Source: Planctomycetaceae bacterium
Lineage (GTDB): Bacteria; Planctomycetota; Planctomycetia; Pirellulales; Thermoguttaceae
NCBI GenBank assembly: GCA_015062085.1
Contig: SUVI01000104.1
Coordinates: forward strand, 1-15,340
Length of the DNA: 15,340 nt
Reading direction: 5' to 3'
The position numbers and the translations under genes were made by a program. How positions within the stretch are numbered: position 1 is the first letter of the stretch; each line of letters starts with the position of its first letter. Below are positions 6,335 through 12,483 of this stretch, piece after piece. The notes beneath the pieces were generated by a model. That model ran no database searches and had not been told where the DNA came from. It saw only the letters and a list, made by a program, of their open reading frames with translations.

Positions 6335-7660
6335 TCAACGTTTTTTGCCGGTTCCCCGACCGAAACCGCGGCTGTTTCCCTTCGAATTTCCGCCTCGGTT
6401 CCCGCCTCGGTTCCCGCCTCGGTCTTCATTCCGGTTCCCGCCTCGGTCTTCATTCCGGTTCCCGCCTCGGTTTTCGTTCCGATTTTCACGTTTACCAAAT
6501 ACTTTCCCACGGCGCGGTCCTTCTTCACGGACACCGCGTCGAGCCCCATCACGGGATGGAGCACCAAAACGAGCACGCGAAGCATTTTTCTCCACACGGA
6601 TCTGATCACCGTCTTCGTCAAGACCGTCGAAATCATCGGCGTCCACGTACTCGATCGTTTCCTCCGTCACGCGGGATTTACGGCGTTTGTTATGGTCATA
6701 TTTATTGCGGGATTTCGAGGTTTCAAGCGACGAAAGGACGCACAGATTTCCCTTTCCGAGCTTTTCTTCCGGACAGATCTGCAGGATGACGCTCTTCACC
6801 CCTTCTTCCATTTCCGTCGGATTCTCACTCTGGGCAAGCCGTTCCACGTCTTCGACCGAGAGTTTTCCGCCGTCAGAACCAGGAGTTACGTACTCCTTCA
6901 GCTTGCGGAGCGCCAGCCCTTTCAGCAGCGAGAAATGCCGCGCTTCCCCGCGTTCATTCACCCACTTCGGCCCCTTCACCAGCAGCATCCGGTCAAAGTG
7001 CGGCCAACACGGCTTGAACCACTCCAAAAGTTTCCGCATCGAGGCGACAGCACGGAATGTCAGTGTGTGGAACTGCCAGTTCCCCAAGATGTCCTGCCCC
7101 AGCGCACAGTAAACGGGGATCGGGAGCTGAAGCTCATGAATGATGTCGGCCAAGACTTTCGCTTTTTTCCCGACACACTCGACCAGCGAGATGGAGACGT
7201 CCGGACGCAGGATCCCCAGCAGGATCCCAGGCACGCCGCTTCCGGAACCAACGTCAAGCACCTTCTCGCCGGGAGCCAGGAATTCTGAAAAGGCCAGTGT
7301 ATCGATCAGGTCGCGCGTCACGAATTTCTCGTACGTCGTGTGGCGCGTCAGATTGATCTTCCGGTTCCAGTCCCACTGCAGTTCGCAGAATTTCTCGAGA
7401 AGTTCGACTTGCGGCTCGGACACTTCGACGCCGTATTTTGCAAGCGTCGCACGGAGCACCTCGATCGACGGTTCATCCGTCACCAAAGCGACCTTGGCCG
7501 CACGTTCCGGATTCTCGAAGGATGCGGGATCTTCCGCGGTGCTGTCTGTCCCGGACGTCATTTCGGACGCCGAAACTTCATTCCCGGAAACCTCATTCAG
7601 GGCGCATTCTTTTTCGATCTCGTTCCCAGGTTCATTTCCGACGTTCGCTTCGTTTTCCAT
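6335..7660 (-). CDS. rsmG: 16S rRNA (guanine-527-N7) methyltransferase RsmG with long extra tails
   Basis: RsmG (GidB) uses SAM to make m7G527 in 16S rRNA of the small ribosomal subunit. The core lies at about residues 65-310 of 441: QWDWNRKINLTR (95-106) leads to the SAM-binding VLDVGSGSGVPG (134-145), ISLVECVGKKAKVL (157-170) and FRAVASMRKLLEW (202-214). Family members are usually about 200-250 aa. Here there is an acidic N-terminal extension of about 64 residues rich in Glu, Asn and Ser. There is also a C-terminal tail of about 125 residues: a basic patch (KRRKSR, 325-330), an acidic patch (335-352) and an Arg/Gly/Asn-rich end with NRNEDRGG and NRGG repeats. The ATG at 7660 is used because the longer reading begins at TTG; TGGA lies about 8 nt upstream. 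A promoter candidate lies about 95 bp upstream. The core call is firm; the tails' role is unknown. Confidence 0.92.
   Translation of the reverse strand: MENEANVGNEPGNEIEKECALNEVSGNEVSASEMTSGTDSTAEDPASFENPERAAKVALVTDEPSIEVLRATLAKYGVEVSEPQVELLEKFCELQWDWNRKINLTRHTTYEKFVTRDLIDTLAFSEFLAPGEKVLDVGSGSGVPGILLGILRPDVSISLVECVGKKAKVLADIIHELQLPIPVYCALGQDILGNWQFHTLTFRAVASMRKLLEWFKPCWPHFDRMLLVKGPKWVNERGEARHFSLLKGLALRKLKEYVTPGSDGGKLSVEDVERLAQSENPTEMEEGVKSVILQICPEEKLGKGNLCVLSSLETSKSRNKYDHNKRRKSRVTEETIEYVDADDFDGLDEDGDQIRVEKNASRARFGAPSRDGARRGVREEGPRRGKVFGKRENRNENRGGNRNEDRGGNRNEDRGGNRGGNRGGNSKGNSRGFGRGTGKKR
6386..6484 (-). repeat. In-frame repeats coding the NRGG tail of RsmG
   Basis: Three consecutive 24-bp units encode NRNENRGG, NRNEDRGG and NRNEDRGG, followed by two 12-bp NRGG units (residues 393-424 of RsmG). 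The last two 24-bp units are almost identical in DNA, which points to recent slippage or unequal recombination. Unit length is a multiple of three, so copy-number change would lengthen or shorten the tail without a frameshift. Confidence 0.85.
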
Positions 7661-7754
7661 ACTAATTCCATCCAAATTTAATTTTCTCAAATTTTCTTCA
7701 AAATTTCCGCATAAAGCCTGTCCGGCCTAAAATTCAGAAAAAGTACCGAACTTT

Positions 7755-7782
7755 ATTTTACCAGAACTGGCAGAAGACGCAA
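7755..7782 (-). promoter_or_regulatory. Candidate sigma70-type promoter for rsmG and the downstream block
   Basis: On the minus strand TTGCGT (7777-7782) and TAAAAT (7755-7760) are 16 bp apart, about 95 bp upstream of the rsmG start codon and downstream of the terminator of the preceding M14 gene. This is the only reasonable promoter seen for the five-gene block, but it deviates from consensus and the spacing is one base short of optimal. Confidence 0.4.
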
Positions 7783-7918
7783 GGGGCCAAAATGCAAAAG
7801 AGACAAAATTCCGAAAATTTCCTGCCGAATTTCCCGTTTTTTCCAAATTCCTTCTTCAGGAAGCCGTTGCATTCTGCGGAAATTTCCAGTATTTCACCGA
7901 CACTCGGAAGGCGATTTC

Positions 7919-7951
7919 AAAAAAAACGGCGCAGGATCATTCTCTGCGCCG
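7919..7951 (-). terminator. Rho-independent terminator after the M14 peptidase gene
   Basis: Reading the minus strand, CGGCGCAG pairs with CTGCGCCG (plus-strand arms 7927-7934 and 7944-7951; 9-nt loop), and eight T residues follow directly (A-run at 7919-7926 on the plus strand). It lies about 72 bp after the stop codon and meets every criterion of an intrinsic terminator. Confidence 0.88.
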
Positions 7952-8023
7952 CAAAATCACGCCACTCGTGCGCTGCCGCATACTTCCGCGCATTCTGTGC
8001 AAAACAGAGCCGCGGACTGTTCC

Positions 8024-9349
8024 TCATTCTGTTTTTTCTGAGTCTTTCAGAAAATCAACGAGTGCTTTGGAAAGATTTCGACCAAGTTCTCGCGCATTTT
8101 GCGGCAGGATCTCGACCCCGGAGCAATTCGAGTAAGGCATTTCGATCGTGCAGGCACACAAAATATTCGGCAGTCCGCAGGCCCAAATTTTTGCTGAGGC
8201 CGTCGGGATGCCGTTTTCGAGTTTCGTGAAGTTTTTCTCCGTGTTCCAGCCTTTTCCGAACGGTATATTGTTCGAGAGAGAGTACGGGATCTCTCCATCT
8301 TTCTGATGTTTTTCGAATGATTCGAAATAATTCTGCGCAGCTTCGGAGATCCAAGGCTCTTTCGGAAGCGGCGAAGAGAATTTCTCATTGATCCCGGAAC
8401 GGATCCAGGGGCAGTGCATATCCATAAAAAAGATTTTTTTCCCGCTTTCCAGACTGAAATTTTCAGCGACCTGGGCTTTCAGCGCACGAACTTCCGGATA
8501 AATCTCGTGATTGTAGTCGCGATTGTGATCGTGCGGCTTCCGGCCTTTTCCCTGATCGCCGTCTTCCACGCCGTCTTTGTCCATGAACGGCACCACGAAA
8601 AACTCAGCGTTTTCCCGGAGATACGCACCATATTCGGAACTCTCGTCAAGAACTTCCTCAAGTATCCCCTCAAGGACCCAGCTTGCCGTCATTTCACAGC
8701 AGTGGTGGCGGCAGGTCAAAACAACAGCAAAACGCGCATTCGGATCCTCTTTTCCAATGCGCAAAAGCTCCACATTTCGTCCCTCACGGCTCCGGCACAG
8801 TGCGGAGAGTTCCACATTACTGCGTCCTTGGTATTTTGCCATGAATCCGTCCCAATTTTTCTGCGTATAGAGCGGCGCCAGCGCAAAGAGGACCGACCGG
8901 TCTTCCGGACCGAATGAGTACGTGAACTCCCGGGAATCGGCATTCGGTTCCTGACTCAGATATCGCCAGCTCTTTCCGTCATCCAGACTGACTGCCGGCC
9001 CGCGCGCGGCGATGCGATCCTTTGCGTCAAAGAGAAAACGCAGCGTTCGTCCCTGCGCATTCTTTACACGAAAGGCGAAATAGAACCAGTTACTTCCGCC
9101 GCGCAGATCAGGCCGGATCCGTACAAGATCTCCCTCGATAGAATCGACCCGAATGTTTCCTCCGGGAAGATCCGGATCGATCTGGATCGCTTGTGCGGCA
9201 TTTTCCTGGACCGTGCTTTTCGAAACTGCCCTTTCTTCTTCTGCCGTCAGCACAGAAACAGAAAACGTTCCAAACGCCAATACCGCCAAAATTCCCCAGA
9301 TGCACATCGGCACGCTCATGAAAACATGATGCAAAAATCGTTTGATCAT
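8024..9349 (-). CDS. Exported M14-family zinc carboxypeptidase (AGBL/CCP-like)
   Basis: The 441-aa product begins with an N-terminal signal sequence (basic MIKR, hydrophobic core about 11-33), so it acts outside the cytoplasm. Residues about 60-165 form a beta-rich domain resembling the N-terminal domain of cytosolic-carboxypeptidase-like M14 enzymes (DLRGGSNWFYFAFRVKN). The catalytic domain follows: the zinc pair HXXE at His216 and Glu219 (CRHHCCEM), third ligand His312 (MDMHCPW), substrate-carboxylate Asn276-Arg277 (DHNRDYN) and general base Glu403 (TIEMPY). All key M14 residues are thus present, implying removal of C-terminal residues from peptides; the substrate is unknown. The start ATG at 9349 has AGGACAGGAAA just upstream. 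It lies 75 bp after rimI, with a terminator hairpin in between, only 23 bp before its start codon. Confidence 0.88.
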   Translation of the reverse strand: MIKRFLHHVFMSVPMCIWGILAVLAFGTFSVSVLTAEEERAVSKSTVQENAAQAIQIDPDLPGGNIRVDSIEGDLVRIRPDLRGGSNWFYFAFRVKNAQGRTLRFLFDAKDRIAARGPAVSLDDGKSWRYLSQEPNADSREFTYSFGPEDRSVLFALAPLYTQKNWDGFMAKYQGRSNVELSALCRSREGRNVELLRIGKEDPNARFAVVLTCRHHCCEMTASWVLEGILEEVLDESSEYGAYLRENAEFFVVPFMDKDGVEDGDQGKGRKPHDHNRDYNHEIYPEVRALKAQVAENFSLESGKKIFFMDMHCPWIRSGINEKFSSPLPKEPWISEAAQNYFESFEKHQKDGEIPYSLSNNIPFGKGWNTEKNFTKLENGIPTASAKIWACGLPNILCACTIEMPYSNCSGVEILPQNARELGRNLSKALVDFLKDSEKTE

Positions 9350-9372
9350 TTTCCTGTCCTTTCTGTTTTTGC

Positions 9373-9405
9373 AAAAAAAACACGGACATGATCTTCAAGT
9401 CCGTG
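9373..9405 (-). terminator. Terminator or attenuator between rimI and the M14 peptidase gene
   Basis: On the minus strand CACGGACTTG and CATGTCCGTG form a stem (7 bp CACGGAC/GTCCGTG, one mismatch, two more pairs) followed by eight T residues. It lies just after the rimI stop codon and its T-run ends 23 bp before the M14 start codon, so the M14 gene has almost no room for a separate promoter after it. Read-through or regulated attenuation is possible. On the plus strand a T-run also follows the hairpin (ATATTTTTTATTT). Confidence 0.8.
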
Positions 9406-9424
9406 CGATATTTTTTATTTCGAG

Positions 9425-9922
9425 TCAGTTCAGCACCATTTCCGTTGGCAAAACACGTGACTTATGGCGGTACTGCATGACGTAGAGGTCTTCCTCCTGT
9501 TCACCAGCTCCGCGACAAATACTCACGGCTTTGAATCCCAAAGAACGGAAAAAAAGTTGAGCGGAAAGGTTGGATTCGCGGACCGAAAGCTGCATCTCCT
9601 GGCGAGTGTGACGGGCAAGAAAGCACGCAAGGCGAGCGACCAGCTGCGAACCGACCCCTTTACGGCGAAATTCCGGAAGGACCGCGATATTCAGGATCTT
9701 CAACGCATTTTCGTGCATCTCGTAAATCAGATAGCCGATGATCTGCAACCGAAATTCAACGACGAGCCCCACGCAATTCGAGTGCATCAGAACGTCCGCG
9801 AACTCCATCGGTCCCCACGGAGTTGGGCTGCATTTCTGCTCCAGCTCGTAAACGCTGTCAAGATCGATCTCTTTCATCCAGCGAAGCTGCACTCGCAGCA
9901 GTTCATTCTTCACGCTTCCCAT
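9425..9922 (-). CDS. rimI: GNAT acetyltransferase, RimI-like (ribosomal protein S18 alanine N-acetyltransferase)
   Basis: This 165-aa GNAT protein has the acetyl-CoA-binding motif A in ILNIAVLPEFRRKGVGSQL (76-94), the RRKGVG loop, then the RimI-like QLSVRESNLSAQLFFRSLGF (111-130). An early EQKCSPTPWGPMEF segment (28-41) matches the RimI pattern of Glu-X-X-X-X-X-X-Pro-Trp. RimI acetylates the N-terminal alanine of ribosomal protein S18 in the cytoplasm; paralogues act on other N-termini, so the substrate is only likely. The ATG at 9922 is preceded by AAAGGTGG; the longer in-frame form from GTG 9970 lacks a good site. The C-terminal 15 residues extend past the usual end. It is followed at once by an intrinsic terminator. 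Confidence 0.8.
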   Translation of the reverse strand: MGSVKNELLRVQLRWMKEIDLDSVYELEQKCSPTPWGPMEFADVLMHSNCVGLVVEFRLQIIGYLIYEMHENALKILNIAVLPEFRRKGVGSQLVARLACFLARHTRQEMQLSVRESNLSAQLFFRSLGFKAVSICRGAGEQEEDLYVMQYRHKSRVLPTEMVLN

Positions 9923-10514
9923 TTTCCACCTTTTCCCTGACCTTTTTTCATCAAAAATTCCAGCACTCACACCAAACGCCCGACCATTTTGTGTGTCTTC
10001 TCTCCTCCAAATCAGCCTTCTTCATTTTCAAGCCGGCGTTTCGGAAACCACTGAAAATTTTTCTTCAACTCATGGTCTGCATCATAGCCGATTTCCGAAT
10101 TTCTGGCAATAGAGAAAATGGAAGCTCCAACAAAAATCTCTCCTTTTCATTCTCCGCAAACATTCCAAGATCCACACTTCAAACGGAAAAAAACGACTTC
10201 ATCTCAGACTTTTTTGAATCATTTTTTTGGCAATTTTTTTGTAGAAAAAAATAAAAAGCAGCCTCGAAAAACATCCATTTCCCGACGCAATGACACCATA
10301 CTTCTTGGTCTCACATTTTTTCTATGCGGCAGCATCACTCACAGCTGCAGTAAACTTTCGTCAGAAAGAGAAATCTTTCGAAGTTCTCTTACACCGTCTT
10401 TCCGGGATCCGCAAAGCTCTCCTAGAAAATTCAGAAAAAACGCTCCTCTGCCAACTTAATCCCATTTCCTAAGACTCATATTTTCAGAGGAGTGTTTTGG
10501 ATCATTCTGCGTTT
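9923..10514. other. Gene-poor AT-rich region
   Basis: This 592-bp stretch between the NADAR-like gene and rimI holds long A- and T-runs and no convincing gene. Two stretches look faintly protein-like: a 44-codon minus-strand frame ending at 10012 (ends KRRLENEEG, has no usable start codon) and a plus-strand 60-codon frame from ATG 10290 (FFYAAASLTAAVNF, no binding site). They could be remnants of decayed genes. The right end holds the long-loop hairpin after the NADAR-like gene. Confidence 0.5.
10435..10492 (-). terminator. Possible long-loop terminator after the NADAR-like gene
   Basis: On the minus strand CTCCTCTG (plus 10485-10492) pairs perfectly with CAGAGGAG (plus 10443-10450), followed by CGTTTTTTC. 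The loop of 34 nt is long for an intrinsic terminator, so this is tentative, but stem, T-run and position 23 bp after the stop codon all fit. Confidence 0.4.
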
Positions 10515-10988
10515 TCAACGTGTCTCCTTACCTGACTCCATCTCTTGCAATTTCCTTTGGAGACGGTTCAGCTGGCCAATAAATTCACTGGTCGTGAGGA
10601 TGGTTTCGTTTTGCTTTTTCTTACCGCGTGAATGGGTAAAAGAAGCATCCTTTCCCGCGGCAGAAAGAGCAGCGCGAAACGTGTGACTCGTAAACAGCGC
10701 ATCATACGCCCGCGTCAACAGTTCCTGGTAAGCCTCGCTTTGCCGCGGGTACTCCACTCCGTTCCAGTATAAAATCTGTTTTTGCCGCCAGTTTCGCCCC
10801 ATTCCCGATTTTTTGGCATACGAGCCGATTCGCTTGCAGATCTCCTTCTGCATTTCAACATTTTTCGTCTTGAACGCCTGCAACAAACCTTCCATTGACG
10901 CGCACTTAACACCGTCAAAAACAAAATGATGAGCCGCAAAATTGGACAATGCACAGGCTGGATAGGGAGCTTTTGAATAAATATCCAT
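10515..10988 (-). CDS. NADAR-superfamily (YbiA-like) protein
   Basis: The 157-aa product resembles the NADAR fold: a LSNFAAHHFVFDGV segment (14-27), CASMEGLLQAFK (29-40, equivalent to the S-E-x-x-Q-A-x-K active-site stretch of YbiA, putative catalytic Glu33), a helical middle (MQKEICKRIGSYAKK) and a late AALSAAGKDASFTHS (106-120). Known NADAR proteins are N-glycosidases: YbiA/COG3236 cleaves reactive early riboflavin intermediates, and others remove ADP-ribose from guanine in DNA. The C-terminal residues 120-157 are basic and helical. The ATG at 10988 has AAAGGAAG about 7 nt upstream. It is a single-gene unit with a near-consensus promoter, flanked by AT-rich spacers, which suggests an accessory gene. 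Assignment is from motif pattern; the substrate is unknown. Confidence 0.65.
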   Translation of the reverse strand: MDIYSKAPYPACALSNFAAHHFVFDGVKCASMEGLLQAFKTKNVEMQKEICKRIGSYAKKSGMGRNWRQKQILYWNGVEYPRQSEAYQELLTRAYDALFTSHTFRAALSAAGKDASFTHSRGKKKQNETILTTSEFIGQLNRLQRKLQEMESGKETR

Positions 10989-11093
10989 GGGGCAACTTCC
11001 TTTCTTGATGTTTATCATCGTGAAAAAAATAAAAGTAGATTTTGGCAACCTCTAAAAACCTTGTTTTCAGACAAAAGCCGCCGCAACTGTAAA

Positions 11094-11104
11094 CTGTTAA
11101 ACAG
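11094..11104 (-). promoter_or_regulatory. Operator-like palindrome at the NADAR-like gene start site
   Basis: CTGTTAAACAG is a perfect 5-bp inverted repeat around one central base. It begins 1 bp downstream of the -10 box (minus direction) and covers the expected transcription start, a classic repressor position. A further CTGTAAA lies next to it as a partial direct repeat. No regulator gene is adjacent. Confidence 0.35.
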
Positions 11105-11105
11105 G

Positions 11106-11134
11106 ATTATAATATAGATAGAATGTGCCGTCAA
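11106..11134 (-). promoter_or_regulatory. Near-consensus sigma70 promoter of the NADAR-like gene
   Basis: On the minus strand TTGACG (11129-11134) and TATAAT (11106-11111) are separated by exactly 17 bp. The expected start near 11099 leaves a leader of about 110 nt before the ATG at 10988. Confidence 0.75.
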
Positions 11135-11287
11135 GGAATTTTGCGGGGGAGGGGGGTAATTTCTTGAAATTTTTCCAAATTTTCGTTGGTTTTACCGATT
11201 TTGAGGTTGAAAGAGGGGATGTCTGCTTCTTTTTCTTCGCGGCTCATTTTATGGTCTAAAAAAGTAAAAATTCCCCCTTCCGCCCCC

Positions 11288-11316
11288 TTGACAAATCGTA
11301 AAGCCAGAGGTAAAAT
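11288..11316 (+). promoter_or_regulatory. Near-consensus sigma70 promoter of the phosphoesterase gene
   Basis: TTGACA (11288-11293, perfect -35) and TAAAAT (11311-11316) are 17 bp apart. Transcription should begin near 11323, giving a leader of about 60 nt before the ATG at 11386. Confidence 0.7.
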
Positions 11317-11385
11317 CCAGATGAATGTTTTCGGCGGTCCCATCCGTCCATGAAATCCCTGCCCCATTCACAAAAGGAGTCCCTC

Positions 11386-12303
11386 ATGCTTCCGTCCCGC
11401 CTCCCAGTTTCCGTACAGGACCGGCGCCGGTTCCTGTCCTCTCTAGGACTTTCCGCTGCCGCCTTGATGCTTTCTCCCGCACTCCGCCCCTGCTCGGTAT
11501 TTGGTAAAAATGCAGTCTCCGCGGCCCCCGGAAGGCTCGTGCTCCTCTCCGACACGCACGTCGGACGTTTCCCGCGCTACCGATTCACCGTGGATTGGCT
11601 GATCGAGTGCGTTTCCGAGATCTCGGCCATGGATCCGCGCCCGGCTCACGTTCTGATCTACGGAGACCTTTCCTTCAATGTCGGAGAGATCGGCGATTAC
11701 CGGATGCTGCGCGAGATCTTCAAACCGCTCGACGACGCCGGGATCCCCTGGACGCCGTGCATGGGAAATCACGACCGCCGCGAGACTTTCAGCGAGATCT
11801 TTCCGGAAAAAGCCGCGCGATCGCTCGTTCCAGGGTATCTCGTTTTTAAGGCGGAGACGAAATATGCCGACTTCATCATGCTGGATTCTCTGAATGTAGG
11901 CAAAGTCGGCGGAAAGGTCAGCGATGACCAGAAAGACTGGCTCAACGAAACGCTCAAAAAGCAGACGAAGCCGACCATCGTCGGAGCGCACCATCCTTTG
12001 CGGGAAACGCAGGTCACGGAGATCCTCGAATCCCATTCCTGTGTTGCCGGATACATCAATGGGCACTGGCACTACTGGCACACGAACGATCAGCCGGCAA
12101 AGCTCCCGAACATGGTGATGCCGTCCAGCGGACTTTGGGGAGACATCGGAATGGTCCATGCCGACCTGACGCAGGATTCCGCGAACTTCACGCTCGCTCT
12201 GCGCGACTCCTTCCCGCAAGGAAAAGTCCGAAGCTCCAACGTACCGGGACGTGAAGAAGTGACGGCAACAAAGAACGGCCTCCAGTGGCGTCTGGATCTC
12301 TGA
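11386..12303 (+). CDS. Tat-exported calcineurin-like metallophosphoesterase
   Basis: The 305-aa product starts with a twin-arginine signal: DRRRFLSSLGLSAAALML (12-29) matches RR-x-F-L followed by a hydrophobic stretch, so it is expected to be folded with its metals before export. The five metallophosphoesterase blocks are complete: SDTHVG (Asp56, His58), YGDLSFN (Asp94), MGNHDRR (Asn128, His129), GAHHPL (His202) and GHWHYWH (His227, His229). Together they bind two metal ions and hydrolyse phosphoesters; the substrate cannot be read from sequence. The ATG at 11386 is chosen for its AAAAGGAG site 7 nt upstream; a longer in-frame start at 11350 lacks one. It has its own promoter and diverges from the NADAR-like gene. 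A GCGGTTTC/GAAACCGC inverted repeat (12338-12369) follows without a T-run. Confidence 0.92.
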   Translation: MLPSRLPVSVQDRRRFLSSLGLSAAALMLSPALRPCSVFGKNAVSAAPGRLVLLSDTHVGRFPRYRFTVDWLIECVSEISAMDPRPAHVLIYGDLSFNVGEIGDYRMLREIFKPLDDAGIPWTPCMGNHDRRETFSEIFPEKAARSLVPGYLVFKAETKYADFIMLDSLNVGKVGGKVSDDQKDWLNETLKKQTKPTIVGAHHPLRETQVTEILESHSCVAGYINGHWHYWHTNDQPAKLPNMVMPSSGLWGDIGMVHADLTQDSANFTLALRDSFPQGKVRSSNVPGREEVTATKNGLQWRLDL

Positions 12304-12337
12304 TTCCCAGTGCCGGTTTGGGCGTTTTCAGGTTCCC

Positions 12338-12369
12338 GCGGTTTCTGACGTTTTCGACTCTGAAACCGC
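12338..12369 (+). terminator. Weak hairpin after the phosphoesterase gene
   Basis: GCGGTTTC (12338-12345) and GAAACCGC (12362-12369) are perfectly complementary around a 16-nt loop. No T-run follows, so this may be a factor-dependent or transcript-stabilising hairpin rather than an intrinsic terminator. Confidence 0.3.
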
Positions 12370-12483
12370 AGGAAACCGCATCCGGCCGTTCTCTGTGTTC
12401 GGATGCAGCTGGTTTCCTTCCCGTTTTTTATTCCCGTCAAAAAAGAATTCCAAGTCCCTCAGTCAAACTTTCAGGATTTCCCA

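Larger units (their letters stand above)
7661..8023. other. Intergenic region between the M14 peptidase gene and rsmG
   Basis: These 363 bp hold the M14 terminator (7919-7951) and the rsmG promoter candidate (7755-7782). A plus-strand reading frame from 7792 runs into the antisense of the M14 gene and has no binding site or recognisable features. I see no gene. Confidence 0.6.
10989..11385. other. Divergent intergenic region between the NADAR-like and phosphoesterase genes
   Basis: This 397-bp region contains two near-consensus promoters pointing outwards (11106-11134 minus, 11288-11316 plus). It also has an AATTTC-TT-GAAATT inverted repeat (11158-11171) and a G-rich run (11144-11156). A 38-codon minus-strand frame (11131-11247) ends in the NADAR-like promoter but has no binding site. 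Apart from the promoters nothing is certain. Confidence 0.55.

Noticed and set aside
6327..6605. Plus-strand frame rich in FPPR repeats
   Set aside because: It is the antisense of the repetitive RsmG tail and has no start signals; the repeats come from the NRGG code.
6244..6636. Minus-strand frame with TEAGT/GMKTEAG repeats overlapping the RsmG end
   Set aside because: Alternative frame of the same DNA repeats; the RsmG frame joins smoothly to the enzyme core and the other has no start site.
10012..10146. Minus-strand 44-codon frame with protein-like composition (ends FQWFPKRRLENEEG)
   Set aside because: No usable ATG, GTG or TTG near its 5' end, and a stop just upstream; at most a gene remnant.
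10290..10472. Plus-strand 60-codon frame with a hydrophobic start (FFYAAASLTAAVNF)
   Set aside because: No ribosome binding site or promoter, no recognised motif, and its 3' end overlaps the likely terminator of the opposite gene.
11144..11156. G-rich run GGGGGAGGGGGG, considered as a G-quadruplex
   Set aside because: Cannot supply four runs of three G's with loops; at best a weak two-layer form.
11131..11247. Minus-strand 38-codon frame starting MSREEKEADIP
   Set aside because: No ribosome site; it ends inside the -35 box of the NADAR-like promoter, so it is probably chance.
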